From positions 545,738 to 609,737 of the forward strand of contig JAAOMT010000718.1 in assembly GCA_016748015.1 (NCBI GenBank): DNA of 64,000 nt, in the 5' to 3' direction. Under the pieces are notes generated by a model. That model saw only the letters and a program-made list of their open reading frames with translations. It was not told the DNA's origin and searched no databases. The translations under genes were made by a program, and so were the position numbers. Positions 48,901 through 61,300 of this stretch are shown one piece after another. How positions within the stretch are numbered: the first letter of the stretch is position 1; each line of letters begins with the position of its first letter. This stretch comes from Geosiphon pyriformis. Its lineage: Eukaryota; Glomeromycota; Glomeromycetes; Archaeosporales; Geosiphonaceae.

Positions 48901-49150
48901 TTATATTTCTAAAGAAGGCTTTTTGCTTTTAAAACAAGTTTTCATTGACTGAATCAGAAGCCAAAACTCTAACTGACTTTTTTTTAACACTAAAATCATT
49001 TATAGTGGCTGTTAATTTAATAATAAAAATATTAAATTCTTGTAAAATATTGAGATATATAAAAGCAAAAAACAGAAAAAACTTTTTTCAAAATTTTTGA
49101 CTCTTTTTTGAAAATTTGGGATAAAGAAAAGAAAAAAGTTTTTTAATTTT
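45940..49150 (-). mobile_element. Eroded LINE-3 (5' UTR to RT; 3' part missing)
   Basis: Minus-strand copy. The 5' end at about 49150 matches the 5' end of the younger LINE (34050-34122). ORF1 is 48970-47123 in fragments (RKFFSAINGFGRAITFSKF at 48489, KLKQTDQLVAKWLFLIRKYS at 48180, a final ORF1 piece at 47500-47123), endonuclease 47100-46400 (VVLSNNFNENKRKYN), RT start 46300-45940 (NIELLVSKIVKE). It is truncated inside RT where Gypsy-2 ends, in inverted orientation to LINE-2. Confidence 0.8.
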
Positions 49151-51148
49151 TAAGTTTTTATTGTTTTTTAAAACAAGTTATATTCTTATATATAACTTTA
49201 ATTAATATATTTATTAAATTATTAAATTTTAAAAATTAAGTTAATTAAATAAAAATAAATTTTTTTTTGTTTTTTAATAATAATATTTAAAAAAAATTAC
49301 AAATTATAAATTTTTTTGTTTTAGTATTTAATAAAACTATAAAAATTAAATTGGCTTATATTAAGTTTGTTTTTTAGTTTTTATATAATTTTATTGATTT
49401 AAATTTAATTATAAAAAATAATATTGTATAAAATTTATATTTCAGTTTTTTTTTAAATATTGTAAAATTTTTTATATTTTTTTAAGTATTTTTTTTAATA
49501 AAATTAAAATTTATTAATATATTTTAAGTTTTTTAAAATAGTTAAGACAGTTTTTGTTTATTAATTGTTTTAATAATAAAAAATAATACTAAATTTATTA
49601 TTATTAATTAAAAAAGTTTAATAAAATTATTATTAAAATTAATATTTTATACAAAAATTGTATTTGTTAAAAAAATTTTAAATATTAATATTATTATAAA
49701 TATTAAAGTTTAAATTATTTAATTTTAATTATAAAATTATATTTATTGTCTTTTAAAACAATTTTTTAAGTTTTTTTGTATATTAATTAATTTATTATTT
49801 TTTTTAATTTAATATTTTATATTAAAAATGTTTTTTTAAATTGCATAATATTATTTTTTTTATTGGTTTTATTAATATTAACTATAATTTAAAATTAATT
49901 TATTTGAACTTAAACTTTAAAATTTGTCAGATTTAATTAAATTTATTGTTATTAAAATTGGTTTTTTAATAAATTTAATCGTCTTTTTTGTGTTAATTTT
50001 GTTATAAGTTTTACTAAACTTTATAATATATAATAAAATAATATTTATAAAAAATAATTGAAAAATAATTGCAAAAACATAATTTTATAAACAAATATTT
50101 ACAAATTATTTTAATTAAATAAGAGTATTAAGTATTTATTAATTTAAGTTCAAATAATTAATTATGTATAAAAAATACATAAACTAAATACATAATTTAA
50201 CTTTTAGAAAAAAAAAACAATTTATGTAATTGGTAAGATTATATTTAATTAAAACATTAAAAAAATAAAAATAAAAATAAATTAATTAATTTTTAAAATT
50301 TTAAAATTTTTAATCTAATAAAAAATATTAAATAGTAAATAATTAAATAGTTATATATTTTAATTCAGTTTTTATAATTGTTAATTGTTAAAATATTTAA
50401 TTTAAAATTTTAAAATTAAGTATATTCTTACATTTATATATTATTATATTTAATTATAATAAAAATAAAAAACTAAAATTTATAATAACAAAATATAATT
50501 AATAAAAATAAAATAAGAATGGATATTAATTTTTATTTTATTTTTAAAATTAAGTTAAAAAAATGTTAAATTGACCAAAAAATAAAGAAATTTGTTAATT
50601 ATAAATATTTAACAATAAAATATTTTGAGTTTAAATTACATTAAAAATCAATTTAATGCTGTTCAACCAAAAATACTTGTTAATATTTTATTATTATAAA
50701 TAAATTTCAATAAATTAAATAATATTTAAATGTTTTAACATTTCTTATTTTACTAGTTTTTAAGTTTAATATTGTAAAACATAAAAAATAATAAATAAAC
50801 TCTGATTTTAACTAATAAAATTAAAGTTAAAAATATTTAAAAAAATATTATTTGTCTCAAGTCAATACAAATGTTAATTAATCAAATCAAATAAATATGT
50901 ATATGTAAGATTGAATTTTATTGAATGGTTAAAGATGTTATAGAAGTTGAAACAACTTTCACTTTATCTGCATATAAAAGATCAAACAATGATCTGTCTC
51001 TGATCTGACCCTGCAGATTTTAATAATTTTTATTTTCCTGTTCATATGATCCACGTTCAGGTGAGATACATCAGCGATCCATCCCTTCAGATATAAATTA
51101 ATCGAATTTCTCAAATTTCTTATTTTTGCACTTCCCTTCACTAGAATA
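49151..51148. other. AT desert and mitoferrin upstream region
   Basis: 49151-50890 is A/T low-complexity sequence with no open frame or recognisable element. Composition becomes gene-like at about 50930; 50930-51148 should hold the promoter and 5' UTR of the carrier gene. Confidence 0.4.
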
Positions 51149-52529
51149 ATGGCAGAACTGGAAAATGAGTATGAAGCCCTTCCTGAAAATTCCTCAATTG
51201 CCGTCAATCTGATAGCTGGCGCTTTGGCCGGTATAGGGGAACACACGATAATGTATCCGGTCGATAGTATTAAGGTTCGTTTGTTCATTATAAAGCAGCT
51301 TTAGCAGTTAAATGAGTGAGAGTTCGCGTGAGCCCTAGCTTAAAGATAACGAACGCAACCGTTTGGCTGAACAGACAATGTAAGGTGCAGTTTGGATACT
51401 TGATACGAAGGCACGTTTACAGAGTGAATGGATCGGGCCAACAAAAGCTCATTCTTCATATATTGGCAAAAGCAGATATTAAATTTTCGCCTTTAATCCG
51501 CTTTTCCAGACACGGATGCAAGTATTGAATCCTCAGCCAGCAGCAGTATACACAGGGGTCGCAAATGCGTTTACTCGTATCAGTACAACAGAAGGAGTGC
51601 GAACATTATGGCGAGGAGTAAATTCGGTCATCTTGGGAGCAGGTCCAGCTCATGCTTTATACTTTGGCACTTATGAAATCTGTAAAGACCTTTTCGGTGC
51701 ATACAAAACACCAGGACACCATCCGATTGCCACTGGTAAAAGTCTCTCTGTGGAATTGTGCGAATTAGTCATATTTTATGAATTTCGATTATCTGTATGA
51801 TTTCTCATATTGATATGTCAGTGCAAGGCCATTTTAATAACCTGAATTTCCGCTTGTCGTCGATTAGCAGCGGCAGGTGCATGTGCGACAATAGCTAGCG
51901 ATGCACTTATGAACCCATTCGATGGTATGTTTTATTAATTGTTCATTTATTAATATTTATATCATATTAAAAGACACCTACTCTTTCAAAAAATTATTTT
52001 ACAAATTCGTTTAGTGATTAAACAACGAATGCAAGTTCATGGATCTATATATCGTAATGTACTTGAATGTGCACGATCAGTATATGCGCATGAAGGTCTG
52101 GCAGCATTTTACATATCATATCCGACCACACTCACCATGACAATTCCATTTCAAGCCGCCCAATTTTCCTCTTATGAATATTTTCGCAAAGTTTTAAATC
52201 CTCGTGGCAATTACGATCCAAAGACACATGTGATAGCTGGAGGTTTGGCTGGGGCTATTGCAGCAGCTGCAACAACCCCTTTAGATGTTGCCAAAACTTT
52301 GCTGCAAACAAGAGGCGATTCATCTGATCCTCGAATAAGAAATTGTACTGGGCTTATGGAAGCCTTTCGTATAATCTACGAGCAGAACGGTGTTAAAGGA
52401 TTTATGAGAGGTTTAAAGCCAAGGGTACTCTCGCATGTACCATCTACTGCTATTTGCTGGTCGGTATATGAATACTTCAAATGGTTTATCAGTTCACAGG
52501 AAAGGAAAGGGCTACCATTTTCCTATTAA
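51149..52529 (+). CDS. MRS4: Mitochondrial iron transporter, mitoferrin type (MRS3/MRS4 family)
   Basis: Inner-membrane carrier importing iron for heme and Fe-S cluster synthesis. Four exons, 307 residues: 51149-51274, 51510-51735, 51868-51924, 52015-52529; phases close and length matches the family (about 300-315). All three carrier repeats have the PxD/ExxK/R signature: YPVDSIKTRMQ (across the exon 1/2 junction), NPFDVIKQRMQVHG (exon 3/4), TPLDVAKTLLQTRG. GAGPAHALYFGTYE and FYISYPTTLTMTIPFQ are mitoferrin-type contact residues. Intron 1 (235 bp) is longer than others here. Exon 3 has a TAGCAG tandem acceptor (51865-51870), both sites in frame. MRS3 and MRS4 cannot be told apart by sequence; the symbol marks the pair. 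Confidence 0.9.
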
Positions 52530-53272
52530 CAATTCAAAAACCTTGGACAAATTTTTTTAATATTTCGCTGCACCTTACGGAAAGGAACAATACTTTTATA
52601 TCCGCCTTTTATTTATTCTGCTATTCTTTCCGGCAGGATCCTTCATCTTATTACATTGTTGGGCGGGCAAAATGTTAATATCTTCATAACTTCCAAAATT
52701 TCGATTTTACATTAATAAAATAGCATAAAAGAAAATTAATTATTCTCATCTAATTTCAGTTTCACTCCTGATAGACTGAAATTTTTAAATTTCTAAGGCA
52801 ATTTTTAATATAATAATATTCCTATCGGAATTTCAATGCCGAGAAATTTTTAATCAAATTATGCGACTCTTAAAATTAGCATAACAATGTCATTTATCAC
52901 TACTTTTTATTATGCTACAACATAATTATTCTGCATTACTCAATTATTAAAGAATCACAACATAAAGCTAACTTACAAAAATTAGAATTTTAAAATCTTT
53001 ATGAATTTAAAGTTTGTATTTTTGAAAGCCATAATGTGATAATTAAAATCTTTAAATTTAAATTGAATTCAAACCTGATAAAATAAAATTTTATTTAATA
53101 AATTTTATTTTGGGTTTTTATTAAATAATAACAGTTTTAATGCTAAATTTTGAATTTATAATATTATTTCAAAATTAAAACAAAACAAATTAATATTATT
53201 GTATTCATTAGTTTTAATAAAAAAATTATACTTTAAATTTTAAAAGAAAATAAATTTGTGTAATTTTTTTAA

Positions 53273-53317
<45 letters not shown>

Positions 53318-54458
53318 TTTAAAGTTATTTTTTTTGTTTAATATTTATAACTTAATAAGTTATTTTAAGTATAATTTAATTAAAAATTATTTATATAAAA
53401 CAAATATTATACATAATTATAAATTTTGATTAAAACAATACATAATTAATTACTTAAGTTAATTAAAATTATTTTAAATTAGACAAAAAAACAAAAAAAA
53501 ATTTTTTTATCAAAATTATAAACTTTGTGTTTTTATTTTATTAATATAATAATAAACTTAATTATAAATAAGTAATTTTTTATTATCTTTAATAAAAAAA
53601 CTTAAAAATTCCAAAATACTATTATCTTATTTTATTTATAAAAAAAATTGTTTTATTATTTATATTATTTATATTATTATTAGTTTTGTTAAATTTAAAA
53701 ATAATAATAATAAAGCTTTAATAATTATTAAAGAACAAAAAATAAAACAAATTTAATTACTAATTTAAAAAATCAAATTACTAATTTTAAAAACCATATA
53801 ATTAAAAAAAAAATTTAAATATATTTTAAAAAACAATAATCTTTTTTTAATTAATAAAAAAAATATTATATGATATTATAAAAGATTTTACATTTTAAAA
53901 ATAAAAAAAAAATGATTTAACAAGTTTAATTATAACAATAATATTTAAAAAAACTTAAAAAGTAAACTTTACTTAAAAAACTTAATATTATTTTTAATAA
54001 CCAATTTTAAAACAATAAAACTATATAAAAATTAAAATACAGTTTTAATATAAATCAATTTAAAATTAATTATTTTAAAGATTAATTATTTAAAAATTAA
54101 TAATTGTTTTTAAATATCATCAAAATTAAGAAAAAAATACTGTAGTTTTTATTTTATTAGTTTAATCTTTAAGATTAAGTAATATAATAAGTTATTATAA
54201 CTTAATATATATGATAATTTTAAATTTAAGAATTATTCTTTGCATTGTTAATAAAAACAATATTTATGCTATAATTACATAAGCAAATAAATCATTGTAA
54301 GACGTTCTAAGATCTAACATTACATAAAAACTGTGTTCATTTTGCATTAGTTTGGGAATCGAAGTTCCTTATTAGATAATCAACAAATAAATTTACTTTT
54401 CGCGCGTTTTAGTTTAATTTTACTTTTTATATCGTTTTGACGTTAATAACACCCCAAG
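52530..54458. other. Spacer between mitoferrin and KGD2 genes
   Basis: 52530-52740 is probably the carrier 3' UTR. 52740-54290 is A/T low-complexity with no open frame except the microsatellite at 53273-53316. Composition changes at about 54300, so 54300-54458 is the likely KGD2 promoter/5' UTR. Confidence 0.4.
53273..53316. repeat. (AAT)n microsatellite
   Basis: Uninterrupted AAT array of about 14-15 units. Confidence 0.95.
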
Positions 54459-56814
54459 ATGCAGTCACTTGCACTTCAGAAAAGTGCACTATCCCCTATA
54501 TTTTCTCCATGCACCTCCTTGAGCCGTAATTTTGTGCGTTCCCGTTTCAAGTCTCTCTCGAAATTAAATAATGGTACCCGCGCAATTGCGACCCAAAAGA
54601 CACTATTTGAAGAATCGAGGTCCTTGCATAACCTGGAGAGCGGAAAAACAAAAAAAGTCGTTAATGGCGATAAAAGGTTGGCTTTTTGAAAGGAGACTTG
54701 GGCATCTATCTGCGTGCGGAATGCCTCGCTAAAACTGTCAGTTGTGGGATGTGTGAAGTTGTTAGTGGAGATTCTTCACACTCAGAACTCCCTCGGTTAA
54801 TATTTCCTTTCTTCAGAATTACATCTCTTCCATTAGTAAGGCCACAATCGATACAAACCAGAAACTATGGTAATTCCAAGAAACTTTGCCTTTTGGCATC
54901 TTTGGAGAATAGCCATACTTATTATGATCCTTTATAAAAAAATCAGTCCAGAAGGTTTTTCCTGTACCGAACTTGGCGGAGTCTATCACGGAAGGCACTC
55001 TGAAGCAATGGCTCAAAAGTAAAATTTTTTTCAATTCAAAAAGGTTATATTTCCGGTTTTAAAAGTTTTGGAACAGAAGGATGACTCGAATACTGTTATC
55101 GTTTTGTTGAAAGAGATCGGGGAATTCGTGAAACGAGACGATGAGATTGCTACCATCGAGACCGATAAAGTATATCAGATTAATATTTGGGATTTGAGAG
55201 TTAGGAGTCCTCGGCGGATACTCACAATTTTTTGTTAATTTATCTCAATAAGATTGACGTCACAATTAACACTCCAGAATCCGGGACATTAATTGAGGTT
55301 TTTGCCAAGGAGGAGGAGACAGTGGGAGTTGGAGACGATTTATTCAAATTAGAGTTAGGGGATGCTTCTGCTGAGGGTAAATATTCTAAAAAAAGATAAG
55401 ACTACTTGAACATGAGTATAATAATTCTTGTCCGATTTTTTAGGGAAGCCTTCTCCCCAAGCAGAACAAACCGAAAATTCAAAAAAAAAGGTTCCTAAAG
55501 ACGCAGAAAAACCTGAAACTACAAAGAAAGAGGCTTTCAAAGAAGATGCAAAGGTCGAGCCTCGAGAAGAACCTAAGAAAGATACAAAACCACCTGGTTC
55601 GACTAGAGTTAAATTTATCAATTATTAGTCATGATTCTTCTAATGTATCTAATACTTTAATCACTTATACTTCGAATAGCTCCAGAACCTGCAGCAGCTA
55701 CACCCCCCCATACACCTCCAAAAATAACACCAGAACCTCCGCCTGTCACATCAACATTACCGTCAGGAACATCTTTTTCATCCCCTTACGGTGATCGAGA
55801 AGAACGGCGTGTAAGCTTTGGAATTTTTTTGTTTTTAAGAAATCAAATGTAATTAAAGAAAATGCATACATTGCAAATTTATACTAAGGTCAAAATGAAT
55901 CGTATGCGACTGAGAATTGCGGAACGTCTCAAGGAGGCACAGAATACAGCTGCCTCTTTGACAACTTTCAATGAAGTTGACATGTCGTACGTATTGTAAA
56001 ATATCAGTTTCTTAGGATATATATCGAGAATTGATTTATCATTGTCATCTTATCCTAACCCTTAGTAACCTCATTGACCTTCGCAATCAATACAAAGACC
56101 AAATCTTGAAAAGATATAGTGTTAAACTTGGATTTATGTCTGCTTTTGTAAAAGCATCAGTTTTTGCTCTCCAAGAGGTGCCAGGAGTGAATGCTTCTAT
56201 TCAAGGTCCCAATGGTGGTGATACAATCGTTTACAGAGATTATATTGATATAAGCATTGCCGTTGCAACTCCCAAAGGGCTTGTGACTCCAGTGGTAAGA
56301 AACGTCCATCTTATGCATTCTTTTATAGATGTTGAACGGGCGATAGCAGAATTAGGCCAAAAGGTATTTAAATCCTTACTTTTTTTCTGTTAAAAATATT
56401 TTTATATATTAATACTCCTAATTTTAATAGGCTAGGGATGGAAAGATTACACTAGAAGATATGACAGGTGGAACCTTCACCATTTCTAATGGTGGAGTTT
56501 ATGGATCCTTATACGGAACACCAATTATAAACTTGCCACAAAGTGCAATTTTAGGAATGCATGCCGTTAAAGAACGTCCTGTTGCAATCAATGGCAAGGT
56601 AAAGAGGACTAATTTACTTATTTATTAAAATTTTTATAATTCTCAACTGTTTTGTCTGATTCACTTCCGTTATGCGTAGGTTGAGGTGCGACCCATGATG
56701 TATATTGCTCTAACTTACGATCATCGTTTGGTTGATGGTCGTGAAGCAGTCACATTTTTGAAAACGGTAAAAGAACAAGTAGAAGATCCTCGTCGCCTTC
56801 TTTTGTCTATTTAG
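54459..56814 (+). CDS. KGD2: Dihydrolipoyllysine succinyltransferase, E2 of 2-oxoglutarate dehydrogenase
   Basis: Mitochondrial matrix TCA-cycle enzyme core that transfers succinyl from lipoyllysine to CoA. Eleven exons, 501 residues: 54459-54676, 54817-54869, 54947-55018, 55114-55169, 55253-55376, 55444-55596, 55680-55810, 55889-55986, 56066-56363, 56431-56598, 56680-56814; phases close. Domains: basic Ser-rich presequence; lipoyl domain ([16 protein letters not shown] ... [19 protein letters not shown], lipoylated Lys in ETDK at the exon 4/5 junction); Lys/Glu/Pro-rich linker; catalytic domain from [20 protein letters not shown], ending with the active site [12 protein letters not shown] (His and Asp). 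As usual for KGD2, no separate peripheral-subunit-binding domain is evident. The exon 1/2 junction lies in the weakly conserved presequence and is the least certain part. Converges on MDM12. Confidence 0.92.
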
Positions 56815-57003
56815 AAAATAGTAATTTTTACTTGTAACACGAGATTTTTTCACTGATTTAGAAATTTCACTAAGTTTCTACCAATTTGGTTAATAGTTTT
56901 GACTAGAGATATAATAACAACAGAAATAGTTGTGACTTTATTTATTCTTACCTTACAAAGAGAACGATCTTTTCCAAACATTGAATTTAAAAGGCCTTTG
57001 CAA

Positions 57004-58188
57004 TTATTCAAGATCGATTGAATAATAGCTGGGAAATACAAAATCTTCTTCGATCACTTTTCGCAATTGATCCACAATAAATCGTTCGATTTTCCCAACA
57101 TTTTTAAGTACTAAAAAAAATCAATAGCCGTAATACAAGTCTAAAGTTCACAATATTTGGATTGAAAGGTGATCAATAATACCTTGTTTGCCTTTGTCTC
57201 CAACCTCTGATTCTATATGCACGTCTTTCAATAGACTAGAGTAGGTTCAAAAAGAATAATGGATGAGTTTAATATAAATTCAGTGTATCCTCATCAATTG
57301 ATGATTAATAGTACAATCGAAATGGTCAAATTACCTTTCATTCAAATCTTTCGGCTCCAAAAAGCAAAAGTTGATGCGTTGACGAAGATAAGCAATCACA
57401 GCGCTACCTAATGCAATGAATTAGAGTCATGAAGAACATGAGAGCCAGAACATGGGAAAAATAGAAAATAAAAGACTAGCATATACTAAAAGATCGAAAA
57501 ATCGTTGAAGCCTCTCTTGGATCTTCAGTCTCGTTCGGTTGTATTGAACATTTAAGCGCACCATTCCTCTGATCAAAGGATTTCTTCAAATATTGTATGA
57601 GAGAAATAAAAGGGATTCATAATCATTAGGAAAATAATGTTCACCAGAGAAGTTGAACCCGGTCACCGTCAACTTAATCGGCAAACTCATGAACATCATG
57701 CTTGGATAGTTCATTCGCAATTCAGTCGACACGGTCATTCGCATATTTCCCTGATACGACAATAAAAGCTGAATCTGAGCATCGGTATCTTTTTTGAGAC
57801 TTTTGTCAAAAATTTGTCCAACTTCACTACATTCTAGTTGTTGTACTCGGTGTTGCGAAGAAGGAACCGTTAGGGTTTGGGTTGGTGGAGTAAAGTATAA
57901 GTAATCTGAGTGCTCCGGTTCTTCGTTCTGCAGCAATGGTTGTGAATCTGCTTCCGAACGTTGTTCCTCGAGAGCGTCTTCGTCAGGCAAGTAGAACTCG
58001 GGAAAGGGTTCAGTCACGTCCACAATTTCTAATAGAGGAGGAAGGGTGCCGAAATCGAACTCGGAAATTTCAATGTCCCCAATTAAGGAAGGTTTGTTAT
58101 TGGCGTTTCGAAAATGATTGTTTAAGAGATCTTGAAGTTTTTGCGCTACGGTTCTATCTAGCTTTTCCCAAAAAATATCAAAGGACAT
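57004..58188 (-). CDS. MDM12: ERMES subunit Mdm12, mitochondrial distribution and morphology
   Basis: SMP-domain lipid-transfer subunit of the ER-mitochondria encounter structure. Four exons, 258 residues: 58188-57645, 57407-57335, 57235-57183, 57110-57004; phases close and length fits the family (yeast about 270). N-terminus MSFDIFWEKLDRTVAQKLQD and SEFDFGTLPPLLEIVDVTEP are diagnostic; then MRMTVSTELRMNYPSMMFMS and PIKLTVTGFNFSG, continued across a 237-bp intron by SAVIAYLRQRINFCFLEPKD, then VHIESEVGDKGKQ and VLKNVGKIERFIVDQLRKVI at the C-terminus. The insert at residues about 75-105 is acidic and low complexity. The long intron at 57408-57644 could hide an alternative exon, but the joined product is already complete. 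Confidence 0.92.
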
Positions 58189-58385
58189 CAGAGTTAAGTT
58201 AAACTTGTCGGCCTGCGTCGGAAAGAAAGGAAAGCAAAATTTTCATAGTTCGATCAGCATTCGCGTTCATTATCAGCTATAATTTTCAATCATAAAATGA
58301 GACAATCCGCCAAAAACTTTAAAGCAATCTCGCGGACAACTTCCAAAAGTTCTTTGATTATTTTCTTTCAAGTTTTTCTTCCTTA
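58189..58385. promoter_or_regulatory. Divergent MDM12/APC1 intergenic region
   Basis: 197 bp between the two start codons must contain both promoters and 5' UTRs. It ends in a pyrimidine-rich stretch (TTTTCTTTCAAG-like, 58361-58380) just before the APC1 ATG. No factor site was identified. Confidence 0.6.
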
Positions 58386-61300
58386 ATGGAACTACGTGTG
58401 CTCGGAGAGTTTCTTCCTTTTGGGTCAACTTTTGTTCACAGTAATTTTGACGATAGTGAAGAACTTTTTGAGCCTCGTTTTGGTTCCAGCAAAGCGAGGA
58501 GTGTTTCTGGTCGAACTTGTAACAGCCCCAGTTACCAACTTTGTCCTGCTCACGCCGAAGGGCAGACCTGCAAAGGTCAAAGTGAAGACGACTTGTATGA
58601 GGAAGAATTATACATCAAAGATACATTAGTAGTTTGGAGTCGAGGAAATTTGTTAAAGAAAAGTTTTAATTTTGAGACTCCTGTAATTCAGGCGTTGTTT
58701 GTCTGGTTCAATGTAGACAAGTCACCTACAGAAGAAGGCTCGTCAATAAATTTCACTAATCCTGAAATTATTAAGGAAAAACCAATCGAGAAACAACGAT
58801 GTCTTTGTGTTCTTCTTGAAGACTTTGGAAAGGTGTATTACCCCGATGGAAAGTCGCACGCATTTACATTACCATTCCCCGTTTGTCGGGCTTGGTCTTT
58901 GGACTTAGGGTTATTACTTTATTGCGATTTCGAAGAAAAGTGGCTGTTCTCCCGTACTTCGTCTAGTGACTCAAGCGTCCCTTCATCAGATTTTCCAATA
59001 TTGTATAGTCTTCTTGATCCTTTGAAAGAAATCAAGCCAGTGTCAATTGCCGGGCAGATATTTCACAATGATGGGGAAATAGCCCTTCTAGGTCCAATAA
59101 ATCCTTTTTTTAATGCCCACGAGGAAGTGATCTTTGTCAGCCAAACTATCACTCATGGAGTTCCTATTATATGCACCGTTAATCGTCTTACCGGAGAACG
59201 CACAGCGTACAGTTATGGCACTAAGCGAGGAAACAGTGTTGTGAGTGAATTCGAGGCCCCTAATCGTAGGAGCTCTGGCGTGAGATCGGATACTACCATG
59301 AACTTAGATCGATTCTTACATCCAGAGCCACAAAATTTTTTGTCAAATGAAAAACGAGTGGTATCCGAGTCCTCTGTGGAAGTTTATTTGGAAAACTTGT
59401 GGTCCGAAAAGCGATCACCTAGGTATTGCACACCCTATGTTTCGCTCAATGTGCGTCTTGAATAATCTTCAAATATTTACATATCCAGTTTTCATTAAGC
59501 CAAAATCCAAATGATATTACGGCTTTTATCGCACATGAATATGACGGCGGCCAGGTTTTAGGAATTTTTACAAGGTCGACTAAATCCCTTATAATTTTGA
59601 GTATTAGTTTCAAAGATCATCGATACAAGATTTTTATCAAATCCCAACTTTCAGTTTCTGCTGCAGTCCCCATTGCTGCAACCCGTCCGAAATTCTTGGA
59701 CATTTTAACACTACAGACAGACGGAACCATTCAACTGTGGATAGGGTCAGGCAAATATTTACCTATCACGTTCCCTAATTATTCGGATGCCGTCTCTGGG
59801 AATAAGATTGGTTTGCTATTTTCAAAAAAGAGAACAAATTTTAGTCAACAAAATTTCTCATCAACATACAGTTCAGAAATTTCTTCAAAAAAAGGGGAAT
59901 TTTCAGGATCCAGAGCTGTCGATTTAAAGGACAGCGTATATCATCGCGTGAATATTGTTTTCTCTGATGATATGGTATTCAGAACAAGTTTTAATTTTAT
60001 GCCCTGTTCGAGTCTGGTGAGAAGTTGTCTAGGAGCAATGAGTTACGCACTACCGATGACTGAATATCTAGAATTCAAGGCGAGATATTTGCTATATAAT
60101 TTCGGGCAAAGTGAAAAATTTAAGGAAATTCCACAGACAAGTCAATGGGACAATTTTGTTGTTACTCTATTGTCTTTTTTTCACCCAACCTCTGATGACG
60201 ATATTAATATGCCAGAGAGGGATCTTAATGGGTCATTTCTACTTGATGATGAGGATGAAGATTGGCAGGCTTTATGTGCAACGCGTCATCGAAGCAAAAT
60301 TCAGTTCGATACAATTTATCAGGCCATAGCACCTTCTGTTTCCCCGGGAGCTGATAGATCCCTAGTAAATTTGTATCAGAATTCCAAAAAACTTTGCAAT
60401 CTGCTCTCGAGTACAAGTGATTTTCGAAATTTTTTACCCTCAATTCTTTTCGCTATTCACCTTCTTTACGAGGATCAAAAATTGAGCGTCATATCACACA
60501 AATGTTTAGAAGATCTTTTGCCACTTTTATTACAATTGGCCAAATTTCTTGGTTGGGATTCGTACTTAGACTATTACGCAAGGGCCTATCGAGCTCTTCA
60601 GACGCTTGAATTAGCCCCAGGTACATAATACAGGCTTTTAGTTTAAAAGTTGAACTCGCTTCCATGTATATTAATAACATTTTTTTTCAGGCTATATAAA
60701 TATTGAAAGATTAGTTTTCAATAAAGGCTTATTTGTCCCACCCGACATCCATCAATGGATCCTGGAGCGGATTAGAACCAAAGGCCCCATTATTCCTTTT
60801 CCGACATTTTCGGACATTAATCGGCTTTTTCAAATACCTCAAACATCTATTCATGATTTTGATTGCGGTGCTAGAACACTTCAGATTTCTGGTTTTTACA
60901 ATGAACTATTTACAAATGGACCTAATTCTATGATCCTGAGATTGGTACATTGGAATTTCAAAGTCAAAGATATCGACGCTCTACCATTCGGTATCGCTCT
61001 ACCGTTGCGGGAGGCTATTCGTTCTTGTCGCAAACGTCCACCTGTTAATTGGCCTGGTGAAGCATATATTCTGATTGGTAAGTAATTGATTTACATGTCG
61101 GTTCAATTAAAGGAATTTATTGCAACATTAATTTCACCATAATTTTAATGGGAATTCTCAAAAATGAATAGGACGAGAAGACCTTGCCGAGTTAACGTTT
61201 GGAAATCGAATCACTTCTACCTATTTTCATTCTCGTCGTGGGCTTAAAATGGTACTCGTTAAATAATTAAAACCTTCAATTCGTAAATCTCTTCACTCAA

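Noticed and set aside
51275-51509. tRNA or other RNA gene inside the long first mitoferrin intron
   Set aside because: No cloverleaf or box A/B pattern could be built; short G+C-rich stretch only.
57408-57644. Extra MDM12 exon within the long first intron
   Set aside because: Candidate pieces there are open in one frame, but including them breaks the conserved junction FSG-SAVIAYLRQ, which joins perfectly without them.
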